In this document: piece by piece, positions 24,819-34,238 of the stretch | Layout of the letters: every line of letters begins with the position of its first letter | Position numbering within the stretch: position 1 is the stretch's first letter | Assembly (NCBI GenBank): GCA_016765295.1 | Contig: JAESQF010000134.1 | Coordinates: 41,320 to 105,319, forward strand | DNA: 64,000 nt | DNA from: Oleispira sp. | GTDB taxonomy: Bacteria; Pseudomonadota; Gammaproteobacteria; Pseudomonadales; Oceanobacteraceae | Direction: 5' to 3' | Made by a program: the position numbers and the translations under genes | Notes under the pieces: model-generated | What the model saw: only the letters and a program-made list of their open reading frames with translations | Told to the model about the DNA's origin: nothing | Databases searched by the model: none

Positions 24819-26036
24819 TTAAATAGTTTTGTTAATTAAACGCGGCATTAGCGGCGCCTGTACAAATAAAGTGAATAGTACCATTCCATAAATAATAGCC
24901 TGCACGGTATACCAACCAGGTACTGTGGTCGGTATCGATAATGCTAATGCTATGCCGACCCCTCCGCGTAAACCGCCCCACATCATGACGTTTTGATAGC
25001 TAAAAGGAATCTTTTCTTGTTTCGGAAGGATATTCACCATGGGCGTAAAACCATAAATGACGATTGCTCGGCTGATAGTTGCGGCGGCGATACCTATTAA
25101 CATCGCAAACCACTGATCTCTGAACATCTCTAGGGTGATGGTAACGCCCATTAACACAAAGACAATAATATTCGCTATGTAGCCATTGAGTTCCCATAGG
25201 TGAGAGCTAAAACTTTCCGCATTCTGAGAAACTACAATGCGCTGTCTGCGAACCTCACCTAGCCATAAACCACTGATGAGCACCGCAATAATGCCAGAGA
25301 CATGGAAGCTATGTTCTGCGATATAAAAGGGCAACGCCATCGCAAGTAAGCTAATAACCGCGCGGCCATTATTGCTGGTTATCAAGCAATAAAGAAATGA
25401 AAAAATATAGCCTGAAATAAGCCCGACCAATAAACCACCACCGACGGTGATAATGAATTCTAGGCTGGCTCCTTGCCAGCTTAGCATCGCATCACTATTG
25501 CCTAGGGCCACTATTATTAAGCTAAAACAGACGACGGCGGTGGCGTCGTTAAATAAACTCTCACCTTCAACCAGTGCGGTTAACCTAGGTGACGCACCAA
25601 TGGCCTTAAACATGGATACGACAGCAACAGGATCGGTAGCGGCTAATATCACTCCTGCTAATATGGCGGTGAGCAGTGGGAAAGCCTGTGGGTAACCAAT
25701 GCCGAGAAATATTAAATAGCCGCTAATGAATGCAGAAATTAACAGGGCGGGCACGGCTAAAGTTAATACTGGCAAGCTGTTCTTGAATAGCAGTCTGACT
25801 GGCATGTGATAAGCAGATTCAAAGACCAAGATAGGCACGAGTATGTGCAAAGTAATGTCGCGGAAGCTATGCCAGCGTAAACCGGTATCAAAGCCTAACC
25901 CTGTCCAAATTTCTGAGCCAATAAAGCCAAGGATAACGAGCACTGCCGTAAAGGGAATGCGCGTCTGTTTCAGCCAAGGCTCTAAGAGGGCAGCGAATAA
26001 TACAATGCATAACAGTATCACCAGAGAGGTAGGCAT
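24819..26036 (-). CDS. NhaP-type Na+/H+ antiporter (CPA1 family)
   Basis: A 405-residue inner-membrane cation:proton antiporter with about 12 helices. The CPA1 signature is clear: AGVILAATDPVAVVSMFKAIGASPRLTALVEGESLFNDATAVV, with the ND ion-binding pair in FNDAT. There is no C-terminal cytosolic regulatory domain, so it is a short version. It exchanges Na+ or K+ for protons, which fits a marine organism. The start at 26036 leaves a 115-base gap to the divergent Ni-SOD group. Confidence 0.92.
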   Translation of the reverse strand: MPTSLVILLCIVLFAALLEPWLKQTRIPFTAVLVILGFIGSEIWTGLGFDTGLRWHSFRDITLHILVPILVFESAYHMPVRLLFKNSLPVLTLAVPALLISAFISGYLIFLGIGYPQAFPLLTAILAGVILAATDPVAVVSMFKAIGASPRLTALVEGESLFNDATAVVCFSLIIVALGNSDAMLSWQGASLEFIITVGGGLLVGLISGYIFSFLYCLITSNNGRAVISLLAMALPFYIAEHSFHVSGIIAVLISGLWLGEVRRQRIVVSQNAESFSSHLWELNGYIANIIVFVLMGVTITLEMFRDQWFAMLIGIAAATISRAIVIYGFTPMVNILPKQEKIPFSYQNVMMWGGLRGGVGIALALSIPTTVPGWYTVQAIIYGMVLFTLFVQAPLMPRLINKTI

Positions 26037-26128
26037 ACATGTTTTCTCTTATTGATAAACATCTAGGTATGAGGATGAATTAATTATAGTTGCTTTAGGG
26101 CTTTACAATGATGCCGCTTTCAAATATA

Positions 26129-26147
26129 AATAGTAATCAATATCATT
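26129..26147. promoter_or_regulatory. Fur-family-like box upstream of the Ni-SOD group
   Basis: The reverse complement AATGATATTGATTACTATT matches 15 of 19 bases of the Fur consensus AATGATAATTATTATCATT. It sits at the start of the gene before sodN and between two divergent genes. Fur, or a nickel-sensing Fur relative such as Nur, could bind here. Confidence 0.5.
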
Positions 26148-26151
26148 CGCA

Positions 26152-26592
26152 TTGGTGATTATCGTGCAATCATGGAAAGAAATCGTACGCAATGGCAATA
26201 TTTGTTTTGATCAGTGTCGCTGGTATGACGCTGAAGCTTTATATAATTTAGCGATCGAGCAATTAGAAGTATTGTGGAGTGCCGATAAAGAAAATATTCA
26301 ACTTATGATGGGTTGGATCGCCGCGATGCATAATCTAGCTAGCTTACATGAAGAGCAAGGGAATGCGGAAAGCGCCATAAGGCCTTTGATGGCTTGTTAT
26401 AAAATGGTCATGACGTTAAAGGAAGATACTTCTTTAGCTGACGAATTTCGTTATTACCTGATCAAAGCTATCCGTATAACCCTGATGCCATTAATGGAAT
26501 TCACTAAAAAATATCCCATTTGCGATTGTTGTAAAACTTCTTTAGAAGACTCGTGGCACAAGCTGCAGTCAGCACAATATGTGTTGCATTAA
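26152..26592 (+). CDS. TPR-like hypothetical protein linked to Ni-SOD
   Basis: A protein of about 142-146 residues that I do not recognise. It is all-helical and has tetratricopeptide-like helix pairs: ICFDQCRWYDAEALYNLAIEQLE at residues 16-38, then MHNLASLHEEQGNAESAIRPLMACYKM at 58-84. The C-terminal part has a CDCC cluster (YPICDCCKTSLEDSW) that could bind metal. The start is uncertain among TTG 26152, GTG 26155 and GTG 26164; no ATG is in frame. It lies 42 bases before sodN and shares its control region. A role in nickel handling or SOD maturation is an inference from context. Confidence 0.7.
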   Translation: MVIIVQSWKEIVRNGNICFDQCRWYDAEALYNLAIEQLEVLWSADKENIQLMMGWIAAMHNLASLHEEQGNAESAIRPLMACYKMVMTLKEDTSLADEFRYYLIKAIRITLMPLMEFTKKYPICDCCKTSLEDSWHKLQSAQYVLH

Positions 26593-26634
26593 TTCACGTT
26601 CAAATTATCAACCAGCCATTATTTAGGATGCCCT

Positions 26635-27135
26635 ATGTTATACCGTTTACTTTCTGCTTTAGATAATAATAAAAAGTTTTCCCGGGTTTCAGCCCATTGT
26701 GATATTCCTTGTAAAATCTATGACCCGATAACTGCTCAAATAGCCGTGCTAACGATGATTCGTATGGTTGATCTGTTAGAAGAGCTCAATTCAAAAGATA
26801 AGTTAAGTGCAAACGATCACGCGCAATTCTCGCGTTTAGTTGCGCAAAAAGAAGAGCATGGCTTTAAAGTCAAAGAAGAAGTTCGTGTAATTTGGGGGGA
26901 CTATATTAAACAGCCTCAGTTAGATAAGTTTCCTGAATTGCATGAACTGGTTCATAGCATCATGCTTGCCTCATCCAAGGCAAAGCAGCATATTGATAAA
27001 GACGCAGCTTTAGATTTACTGACTAAGGTCAATCGTTTTGCGGAGATTTTCTGGGCAACAAAAGGTATTGATACTTTTACCGCTACTTGCCCTTATCCCC
27101 CAGCACAAACTCTTGTTTATCCAAAGCTTGGGTAG
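26635..27135 (+). CDS. sodN: Nickel superoxide dismutase
   Basis: A 166-residue precursor of Ni-SOD, which converts superoxide to O2 and H2O2. The nickel hook is HCDIPCKIYDP, starting at residue 21: His21, Cys22 and Cys26 become residues 1, 2 and 6 of the mature enzyme. The 20-residue leader MLYRLLSALDNNKKFSRVSA is removed by the protease encoded two bases downstream. The all-helical mature part (about 146 residues) is somewhat longer than the Streptomyces enzyme (117), because of a C-terminal extension. It is cytoplasmic, as there is no export signal. Confidence 0.95.
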   Translation: MLYRLLSALDNNKKFSRVSAHCDIPCKIYDPITAQIAVLTMIRMVDLLEELNSKDKLSANDHAQFSRLVAQKEEHGFKVKEEVRVIWGDYIKQPQLDKFPELHELVHSIMLASSKAKQHIDKDAALDLLTKVNRFAEIFWATKGIDTFTATCPYPPAQTLVYPKLG

Positions 27136-27137
27136 GC

Positions 27138-27455
27138 ATGCTAGGTTTTAGTCTCAATCGAGTGACGGGGATGAGTATGCATCCTCGTTTACCACACAAT
27201 AGTTTTATCTTATTGTATTCATTGCCCTCGCGCGGAAGTACTAAGTTCAGAAGCACTAAGCTCAAAGTAGGAGATATGGTGAAGTGTTATCACCGTGACT
27301 TTGGTTCTATTATCAAGACCATTGCCGCCATTGATGATCAAGGTCTTTTTTGGCTAAAAGGAGAGCATGAATCCAGTGTATCCACCCAGGAAATAGGTCC
27401 CGTACATATTGATCTGATTTCAGATAAGGTTATTTTCACATGGTCTCCAGGGTGA
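27138..27455 (+). CDS. sodX: Ni-SOD maturation protease (S26-like)
   Basis: A 105-residue peptidase of the S26/LexA-like fold that removes the Ni-SOD propeptide. The nucleophile region is VTGMSMHPRLPHNSFILL (serine in GMSMHP), and the catalytic lysine region lies around KVGDMVKCYHRD. I use ATG 27138, two bases after the sodN stop, rather than 27087, which would overlap sodN out of frame. There is no membrane anchor, unlike ordinary signal peptidases. The tight sodN-sodX spacing is the known arrangement in cyanobacteria and marine bacteria. Confidence 0.88.
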   Translation: MLGFSLNRVTGMSMHPRLPHNSFILLYSLPSRGSTKFRSTKLKVGDMVKCYHRDFGSIIKTIAAIDDQGLFWLKGEHESSVSTQEIGPVHIDLISDKVIFTWSPG

Positions 27456-27518
27456 ACTATAGCACGGGAAATTAGTATGATTTCTGAGAAAACGAGCAGC
27501 GACAGCTGAAGTTATTCG

Positions 27519-28694
27519 ATGAATGGGGTAGAGTTTATTCATCTTAGTGAAGATGAGTTGGTAAACATGTCTCAATCAGTCATTGTATTAGGTGGTTATG
27601 GCAACTTTGGAAAAAGAATCGTTGAAAATTTATCCTCCATTTCAGGGCTTACGATTTATATTGCGGGTAGAAGTGCGTTAAAAGCTCAGGCATGTATTGA
27701 TGAGCTATCGAGTGAAGCTAAAGCGCAGCTCAGTAGTTTCATTATTGATATTTATGCTGATGATTTCGAAGAAAAACTAATACAGCTTTCCCCAGGTATT
27801 GTGATTCATACCAGTGGCCCGTTTCAAGGGCAAGATTACCACGTACCGAGAGCCTGCATTCAAGCGGGAGCTCACTATATAGATCTAGCGGATGATCGTC
27901 GTTTTGTTTGCGATATTACTGAATTAGATGCACTCGCAAAACAGCAAGGGATACTCGTCGTTAGTGGAGCCAGTTCAGTCCCCGGATTATCATCTGCGGT
28001 CGTTTCACATTATAAAAAGGCATACTCGCAGTTAGAATGTATTGATATAGCCATTGCTCCTGGGAATAAAGCTGAACGAGGGGAGGCGACCCTTCGGGGA
28101 ATTCTTTCTTATACTGGGCATCCGCTTAAAGTCTATCGAAATGGCAGCTGGAATAAAGTTTATGGCTGGATGTCACCGAGAGTAATGGACTTTGGTGATA
28201 AGGTTGGCAAGCGCTGTTTAGCAAACGTTGACGTACCTGATTTAGAATTATTCCCGTCAGATTTTTCAGTAAAAAATAGGGTTTCATTTCAAGCGGGTTT
28301 AGAGCTATCTTGGCTACATTATTTAATGGTGATGATGGCATTTATGTCAAAAATTAAAATTGTTAAAGATTGGTCTATATTTACCAAGTTGATTTTTCGA
28401 GTGAGTGAAAAGCTAAAGGTATTTGGCAGTGATAGTGGTGCCATGCGTGTAATATTAACCGGCAACGATCATGAATCGAAATCACGCATTACTACTTGGT
28501 CGTTATACGCTCATGAGGGCATTGGTCCTTATATTCCAACATTATCCAGTATTATATTAGCCCGAAAGCTATTGAATAATAATGAAGATAAGCGTGGTGC
28601 TATGCCGTGTTCTGAGTTATTTACCTTAGACGAATTTATGGCGCAGGCAGCTGAGTTGGGTATTTATGCTGATGAAGGTATTGTTTGTGGATAA
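27519..28694 (+). CDS. Saccharopine dehydrogenase-like NAD(P)-binding protein
   Basis: A 391-residue oxidoreductase of the saccharopine dehydrogenase superfamily. The Rossmann motif is VIVLGGYGNFGKRIVENL (GxGxxG), followed by HTSGPFQGQDYHVPRACIQAGAHYIDLADDR, a clear family hallmark. The first 16 residues are not conserved-looking, so translation may start at MSQSVIVLGG (27567). The substrate is unknown; this group is often called 'saccharopine dehydrogenase NADP-binding' without proven activity. Its end overlaps the DUF2269 gene, and a DoxX-like gene follows, a grouping seen with this family (from memory). Confidence 0.85.
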   Translation: MNGVEFIHLSEDELVNMSQSVIVLGGYGNFGKRIVENLSSISGLTIYIAGRSALKAQACIDELSSEAKAQLSSFIIDIYADDFEEKLIQLSPGIVIHTSGPFQGQDYHVPRACIQAGAHYIDLADDRRFVCDITELDALAKQQGILVVSGASSVPGLSSAVVSHYKKAYSQLECIDIAIAPGNKAERGEATLRGILSYTGHPLKVYRNGSWNKVYGWMSPRVMDFGDKVGKRCLANVDVPDLELFPSDFSVKNRVSFQAGLELSWLHYLMVMMAFMSKIKIVKDWSIFTKLIFRVSEKLKVFGSDSGAMRVILTGNDHESKSRITTWSLYAHEGIGPYIPTLSSIILARKLLNNNEDKRGAMPCSELFTLDEFMAQAAELGIYADEGIVCG

Positions 28695-29175
28695 TTATTT
28701 AGTTTTAAAAATGATTCATGTTTTATCTTCAATGGTATTAATAGGCACAGGTGCTGGCATCGCATTTTTTATGCTAATGGCAAGTCGTAGTGGCAATTCT
28801 CAAGGTATTTTAATGACCGCCAATAATGTCGTTATGGCTGACTGGATATTCACGGCACCGGCAGTCATTGTTCAACTTATCAGTGGACTGTTATTAATGC
28901 AGCTGCTGGGTTATAGCTACACTTCACCTTGGTTTGTTAGTGTTATTAGCTTATTTGTATTGATCGGCTGTTGCTGGATGCCTGTCGTTTGGATTCAGTA
29001 TAAATTACGCAGCTTAGCAGAAGGCCTTATTGTCGCAGAAGGGAGTCATTATGATCTACTCGTGCAGCAATTCCGAACTTGGATGAGAGTCTGGATGCTA
29101 TTAGGAATTCCAGCATTTATGTCAATTATCATGATTTTATATCTTATGATTTTTAAGCCGATTGCTGTTATCTGA
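28687..29175 (+). CDS. DUF2269 family membrane protein
   Basis: A 162-residue protein with four membrane helices. I choose GTG 28687, which has GAAGG eight bases upstream, over ATG 28666 of the track; the difference is seven residues. The pattern is YLVLKMIHVLSSMVLIGTGAGIAFFMLM, then IFTAPAVIVQLISGLLLMQLLG, typical of DUF2269. Function is unknown. The frame overlaps the upstream gene by eight bases, so the genes are coupled. Confidence 0.8.
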   Translation: MDNYLVLKMIHVLSSMVLIGTGAGIAFFMLMASRSGNSQGILMTANNVVMADWIFTAPAVIVQLISGLLLMQLLGYSYTSPWFVSVISLFVLIGCCWMPVVWIQYKLRSLAEGLIVAEGSHYDLLVQQFRTWMRVWMLLGIPAFMSIIMILYLMIFKPIAVI

Positions 29176-29226
29176 CCTATCGCTGTGACATAACTAGGTC
29201 TTTCATAAATATTATACGAACACATT

Positions 29227-29607
29227 ATGAATTTATCATTAGAACAAATTTCTAAAATTACTATCGCATTACTGTGGATTGTCGCGGGGTTTACCTCCGT
29301 ATGGGGAGCCCCTGAAATTGGCTATCAAATATTGGCACAAGCCAATATTATTGATCGCTATGCCGATGTTTGTATTTGGCTAGGTAGTGGTGTGGATATA
29401 GTATTAGGCTGCTGGATACTTACGGGGTTTAAATCAAGCTGGTGTGGTTGGATGCAAGTTATAACCATCATCGTTTACTCGATGATATTAACGGTAATTG
29501 CCCCTGAATATTGGTTACATCCTTTTGGACTGTTAACTAAAAATTTACCGATACTGGTGCTTATTTATATTGTGTTCATTAATAAGCAGCTGGTAGTGAA
29601 AAATTAG
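29227..29607 (+). CDS. DoxX-like membrane protein
   Basis: A 126-residue inner-membrane protein with four helices. It begins ISKITIALLWIVAGFTSVWGAPEIG and includes RYADVCIWLGSGVDIVLGCWILTGF, the DoxX-like (PF13781-type) pattern. It is the third gene of a probable operon with the saccharopine dehydrogenase-like and DUF2269 genes, 51 bases after the latter. The combined role may be membrane redox chemistry, which is inference. No terminator is visible before the nuclease gene. Confidence 0.78.
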   Translation: MNLSLEQISKITIALLWIVAGFTSVWGAPEIGYQILAQANIIDRYADVCIWLGSGVDIVLGCWILTGFKSSWCGWMQVITIIVYSMILTVIAPEYWLHPFGLLTKNLPILVLIYIVFINKQLVVKN

Positions 29608-29722
29608 AACAAAAGCCTTGATGAAATAATTCTGCCACTCAACTGTCTTTTACTCGTAGCTTTGCTGACATCTTCTTGCCGTTTAATTGCCTATAATTAA
29701 ATACGGTTGATAGGGAGATCTC

Positions 29723-32290
29723 ATGAATACAAAAATCATATATTCACTACTTACATCACTGGGTTGTATCGGTGCAAGTTCAAGCTTTGCTGCGATTACT
29801 ATTAATGAATTAGATGCCGACCAGTCGGGTACTGATTCGTCTGAGTTTATTGAACTCTACGATGGTGGACTCGGCGATACTTTATTAGCCGGATACAGCT
29901 TAGTTTTTTATAACGGCAGTAATGATCAAAGCTATCGCACAGTTGATTTAAATAACCTCACCACCAATGCAGCAGGCTATTTTGTTATTTGTGGTGATGA
30001 TAGTTTGGTTGATCATTGTGATTTAGATCTTGCAACCAATACCAACCTTATCCAAAACGGCGCCGATGCTATCGCCTTATATCAAGCGGAAGCTGCCGAC
30101 TTTCCTAATGGCACTCCGGTCACGAATCACAATCTTGTTTCTGCTCTTGTTTATGATACCAACGATAATGATGATGCGGGTTTGTCGATACTGCTTAACG
30201 CTGGCGCGGTACAAATAAACGAAAATGGTGGTGGTAATAAAGATTTTGAATCTATTCAGGCATGTGCGAAGTGGACAACGGCGTTACCAACTCCAGGCAT
30301 GGCTAACCAGTGTGAATCGGCTGAACCTATTACCGAGTTAGGGGCGTGTGGTGAAACAAGTCAGGGCTCATTTAATTACATCAGCTCGGTACAAGGAGAG
30401 GTTCGTGATATCAATGCTGATGCGAGCTTACTGCTGGGTCAGCAAGTTATTATCGAAGCCGTCGTAACCACTGATCTACAAGGCGGAACATTGGCCAATG
30501 GTGATGCGTCATCTCAATACAGTGGTTATTGGTTGCAAGAAGAAGCGGCTGATTACGATGACAACGCCAATACCTCGGAAGGTATTTTTGTTTATGATTT
30601 TTCTAATGAGGTCAGTATCGGCGATAAAGTTCGTTTATTGGCTCAGGTAGATGAGTTTAATCAAGTGACGCAGTTAAAGTCGGTACAAGAGATAATTGTC
30701 TGCTCGCAGAATAATGAATTGCCAACTGCGATTAACCTTTCTTTGCCAGTGAATGCCCTTACCAATTTTGAAGCAGTAGAAGGGATGTTAGTTAGTAATA
30801 ATCAGCACTTAGTCGTCAGCGATTTATACGGCACAGGTTATGGTTTAGGTAATTACGGACAGTTTGTGGTGTCCTCTAAATTGCATTTTCAGCCGACTGA
30901 AATTGCACTGCCAATGTCTACAGAAGCGCAGGCGATAGCAGATGAGTATTTAGTTGATGTATTGCTAATTGATGATGGCGTTTCCAAATCATATCCCAGT
31001 TTTATTCCCTTCCCTGATGACAGTGGTTTTTCTACGGAAAATCCAATGCGTATTGGTTATAGCGTACTTCAGGTTAGCGGAGTTATGAATGCTTATCGAA
31101 ATAACTATATACTTATTCCTTCTGTTATCACGATCGACCCAACGCATGCACGAACGCCTGCACCGGTGAAAGCTGACAGCGCTAACTTAATTATTGCAGG
31201 TATGAATGTACTGAACTACTTTAATGGCGATGGTCTAGGGGAAGGATTTCCGGCTGCCCGTGGAGCAAAAACCGCAGACGCTTTTGACCTGCAAAGTAAA
31301 AAAATCGTTGCTGCACTGCAAGCCATTGATGCCGATATTATTGGCTTAATGGAACTTGAGAATGATGGCTTTGCTAGCCATAGTGCGATTCAGACTTTAG
31401 TTGATGAGTTGAATAAAGTTCAGCTGGCAGAAGATGAATATCGTTTTGTAAATCCTTTCCCTGATGATGAAGAAATTTTGATGGGCAGCGATGCCATTAC
31501 TGTGGGCTTATTATATCGTCCGAATAAAGTCTCTCTAGTTGGTCAAACCGTTATTCTGGATAGTGCAAACTCGCCTCTTGATAATGAAGGCAAGCCACTG
31601 TTTGATGACAGTAAAAATCGCCCATCATTAATTCAAACATTTGATTACGACGGCCAAGAATTTACCGTGTCGGTAAACCATCTGAAATCTAAAGGTTCTG
31701 CTTGTGGAGAAGTTAACGAGGGTGAGGATGGTCAGGCTAACTGTAATATTATGCGTACCCGAGCCGCTCAAGGATTAAGCCAGTTTTTAGCGACAAATCC
31801 AACGGGAATTAAAACGGCAGACGTGATGATTCTGGGAGACTTGAATGCCTATAGTCAAGAAGACCCGATGCAGGTATTTTATGAGCACGGTTTTAGCAAT
31901 TTAAAATACACTGATAAAGCAACAGAAGCGCAGCCTTACTCCTATTCTTTTGCAGGATTCTTAGGCAGCCTAGATCATGCGCTGGCAAGTGATTCTTTAC
32001 TTGAGCATGTGGTGAGTGTGGATGCTTGGCATATCAATTCGGTCGAAGACAGTCTGATGGATTACCAAACAGAGGACAATGGTCAGCCTTATGACTCTGT
32101 TGATAATTATGCCGCGCCTGATGCATATCGCTCATCAGACCACGATCCTATTGTGATTGCTTTAGATATGCCGGGTGGCCACTGGGGATTCTGGGCTCTA
32201 GCGCTATTGGCTGCCTTAGCATTTAATAGAAAGTCGGTGAATAGAAAGGCGCCCCAACCTTCATCCCAGCACCTCGGTATTGGACGCTGA
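29723..32290 (+). CDS. ExeM/NucH-like extracellular endonuclease
   Basis: An 855-residue secreted nuclease. A Sec signal peptide (residues 1-23, cut after SSFA) leads into a lamin-tail domain (ITINELDADQSGTDSSEFIELYDGG). An OB-like region follows at about 200-330. An endonuclease/exonuclease/phosphatase domain covers about residues 490-815, with GLMELEND, VNHLKSKGSACG, ILGDLNAYSQEDP and the final SSDHDPIVI. The C-terminus is a GlyGly-CTERM-like tail: GGHWGFWALALLAALAF followed by basic residues. It probably degrades extracellular DNA for phosphate or biofilm dispersal, as ExeM does in Shewanella. Its 3' end overlaps the convergent cyclase gene by 30 bases. Confidence 0.9.
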   Translation: MNTKIIYSLLTSLGCIGASSSFAAITINELDADQSGTDSSEFIELYDGGLGDTLLAGYSLVFYNGSNDQSYRTVDLNNLTTNAAGYFVICGDDSLVDHCDLDLATNTNLIQNGADAIALYQAEAADFPNGTPVTNHNLVSALVYDTNDNDDAGLSILLNAGAVQINENGGGNKDFESIQACAKWTTALPTPGMANQCESAEPITELGACGETSQGSFNYISSVQGEVRDINADASLLLGQQVIIEAVVTTDLQGGTLANGDASSQYSGYWLQEEAADYDDNANTSEGIFVYDFSNEVSIGDKVRLLAQVDEFNQVTQLKSVQEIIVCSQNNELPTAINLSLPVNALTNFEAVEGMLVSNNQHLVVSDLYGTGYGLGNYGQFVVSSKLHFQPTEIALPMSTEAQAIADEYLVDVLLIDDGVSKSYPSFIPFPDDSGFSTENPMRIGYSVLQVSGVMNAYRNNYILIPSVITIDPTHARTPAPVKADSANLIIAGMNVLNYFNGDGLGEGFPAARGAKTADAFDLQSKKIVAALQAIDADIIGLMELENDGFASHSAIQTLVDELNKVQLAEDEYRFVNPFPDDEEILMGSDAITVGLLYRPNKVSLVGQTVILDSANSPLDNEGKPLFDDSKNRPSLIQTFDYDGQEFTVSVNHLKSKGSACGEVNEGEDGQANCNIMRTRAAQGLSQFLATNPTGIKTADVMILGDLNAYSQEDPMQVFYEHGFSNLKYTDKATEAQPYSYSFAGFLGSLDHALASDSLLEHVVSVDAWHINSVEDSLMDYQTEDNGQPYDSVDNYAAPDAYRSSDHDPIVIALDMPGGHWGFWALALLAALAFNRKSVNRKAPQPSSQHLGIGR

Positions 32291-34087
32291 AGTCGGATCA
32301 TTACCTTCGTAAACCACTTGGTTACGGCCATGATCTTTGGCGACGTATAAAAAATCATCGGCTTGCTTCAACAAAGTAGCTTCACCTTCATAGTAGGGTG
32401 GAATACAAGATGCTAAGCCGATACTTATGGTGGCTGTGAGTGTTTCACCTTGCCATTCAAAGAGTATGTCTTGTATATGATTTCTGATGCGTTCTGCTAC
32501 CTGGTAGGCCCCTTCTTTTGGCGTATTGGGGAGTAAGACAGTAAATTCTTCACCACCATAGCGAGATACTGCATCACTAGGGCGTTTAACGATGTCCTCT
32601 ATCGCAGCAGCGACGACCTTTAAGATTTCATCACCTGCTTGATGACCGTGATTATCATTAAAGTGTTTAAAGTTATCAATATCGAGAATCAGTAGGGATA
32701 TCCATGATTTTTCGCGATAAGCGCGACGATATTCTGCAGGCAGTTTTTTATCAAAATAGTGACGATTTTTTACCTGTGTCAACGAATCAGTGATCGAGGC
32801 GGTCTGTAATTGACCGTTCATTATTTCGAGTTCTTCAGTGCGCTCTCGAACTTTATTATCGAGCTCTTGATTGGCTTTTAGCTGGACCTCTAGCATACGT
32901 TCTTGAGTTGCAATTCTCGCTTTGCGCTCACTATTAATTCTATCGGCTAAACCTAGGGCTAATAATAAAGCTTCTAATACCGCACCAATCTCAATGGCGT
33001 GTTCGGTAAATGCATTAACCGGTAAAAATCCAAATTTTTGACCGCTATATAATAAAAATCCGATTAATACCGTTGTCCAAGCAATAATAAACATCATTAC
33101 CTCGCGCCTGCGACTGCGAAACCATTCTTGCATAGTAGAGAACATCGCGATGGCAGCGGCGATAATTGCCAGTCCGGCGCCAACTCGAATCATAATTGCA
33201 TAGGGTAGAAAAAGGGATATAAACGATTGCAATAGCCCAGTCATACCTACAATAGTGACAATTCGATGCAAGTCTGGTCGTACCTCTTTAAGGCGGAGGA
33301 AACTCGATGTGAATAAGCCTGCAGTGCAGATGGTTGTGCCAATCAAAAAAACAACGGAGAGTTGATGGATTACGGGACTGTTAGGCCATAGTAAGCGATA
33401 GGCCCAGCCATGGATGCTGGCCATAAATAAGGTAAAAGAGCTGAGGTACAGTACATAATATAAATAGCTACGAACACGAACGATTAAAAAGATAACGGCG
33501 TTATAGAAAATCATACTGATTAGAATTGCGTAAAAAGCTGCGCTAGTCGCATTTTCAGTCGCCATAGTTTGCCAAAACGAACTTTCGCTCTGCAGGGATA
33601 AAGACAACTGCACTGAGCTGGAGGTCTGTATGTGCATATAAATTACGTATTCAGCATCTGTCGTTATGGTCAGTGGAAATACAAAAGAAGGTTGAGCAAG
33701 AGGTCTTTGCTCAAAAGGCAGAGAATCGCCGGTATGAAACTCTTGTATCAATATTGAGTCGGCGAATAAATAAAGATCGAGAGTATCGAGTAAGGGATAT
33801 TTACTGCGGAAAAGCCACGGGGTCTCGGATGCTTGAAGATTTTTTAGCGGCAGACGAAACCAATAATGATCGTTATCAAAACCTAGACTGAGGTTGTCAG
33901 CGGGAGCACTCTGCCAGTCTGATGGCGGCAGTTCTTGCGCTTCCGCTAAAGATAGCTCTTCTTCATGACTGAAATACTCTATCTGGTCAAAATGGCCCAG
34001 GTCCTGATCACTGTTTGATAGTTGTCCTGTAAAGGCCGCAAATGCTACTCCTAGTAAAATTATTAGAATCCAGATCTGTTTCAGCAT
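32261..34087 (-). CDS. 7TMR-DISM diguanylate cyclase
   Basis: A 608-residue membrane enzyme that makes c-di-GMP from two GTP. A short N-terminal hydrophobic signal is followed by a 7TMR-DISM extracellular domain (about 30-180), with SDWQSAPADNLSLGFDNDHYWFRLPL-type sequence. Seven helices cover about residues 180-390. A coiled coil leads to the GGDEF domain (about 440-600). The active loop is YGGEEF, and the inhibitory RxxD site is present in RPSDAVSRYGGEEF, so product inhibition is expected. It is convergent with the nuclease gene and overlaps its 3' end. Confidence 0.93.
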   Translation of the reverse strand: MLKQIWILIILLGVAFAAFTGQLSNSDQDLGHFDQIEYFSHEEELSLAEAQELPPSDWQSAPADNLSLGFDNDHYWFRLPLKNLQASETPWLFRSKYPLLDTLDLYLFADSILIQEFHTGDSLPFEQRPLAQPSFVFPLTITTDAEYVIYMHIQTSSSVQLSLSLQSESSFWQTMATENATSAAFYAILISMIFYNAVIFLIVRVRSYLYYVLYLSSFTLFMASIHGWAYRLLWPNSPVIHQLSVVFLIGTTICTAGLFTSSFLRLKEVRPDLHRIVTIVGMTGLLQSFISLFLPYAIMIRVGAGLAIIAAAIAMFSTMQEWFRSRRREVMMFIIAWTTVLIGFLLYSGQKFGFLPVNAFTEHAIEIGAVLEALLLALGLADRINSERKARIATQERMLEVQLKANQELDNKVRERTEELEIMNGQLQTASITDSLTQVKNRHYFDKKLPAEYRRAYREKSWISLLILDIDNFKHFNDNHGHQAGDEILKVVAAAIEDIVKRPSDAVSRYGGEEFTVLLPNTPKEGAYQVAERIRNHIQDILFEWQGETLTATISIGLASCIPPYYEGEATLLKQADDFLYVAKDHGRNQVVYEGNDPTSASNTEVLG

Positions 34088-34238
34088 ATTTGAGCTATAT
34101 CATAATGGCAGAAGATTTTTAAAGTATAGTTGCATCGGCTGAGAACGCCTGTTCATCCACAGATAAAGCATTAATAATCAGTTGTGTACGTTATAATCAT
34201 CGGTATTCGATTGATTCAAAGAATAGGGAGTAGGTGGC

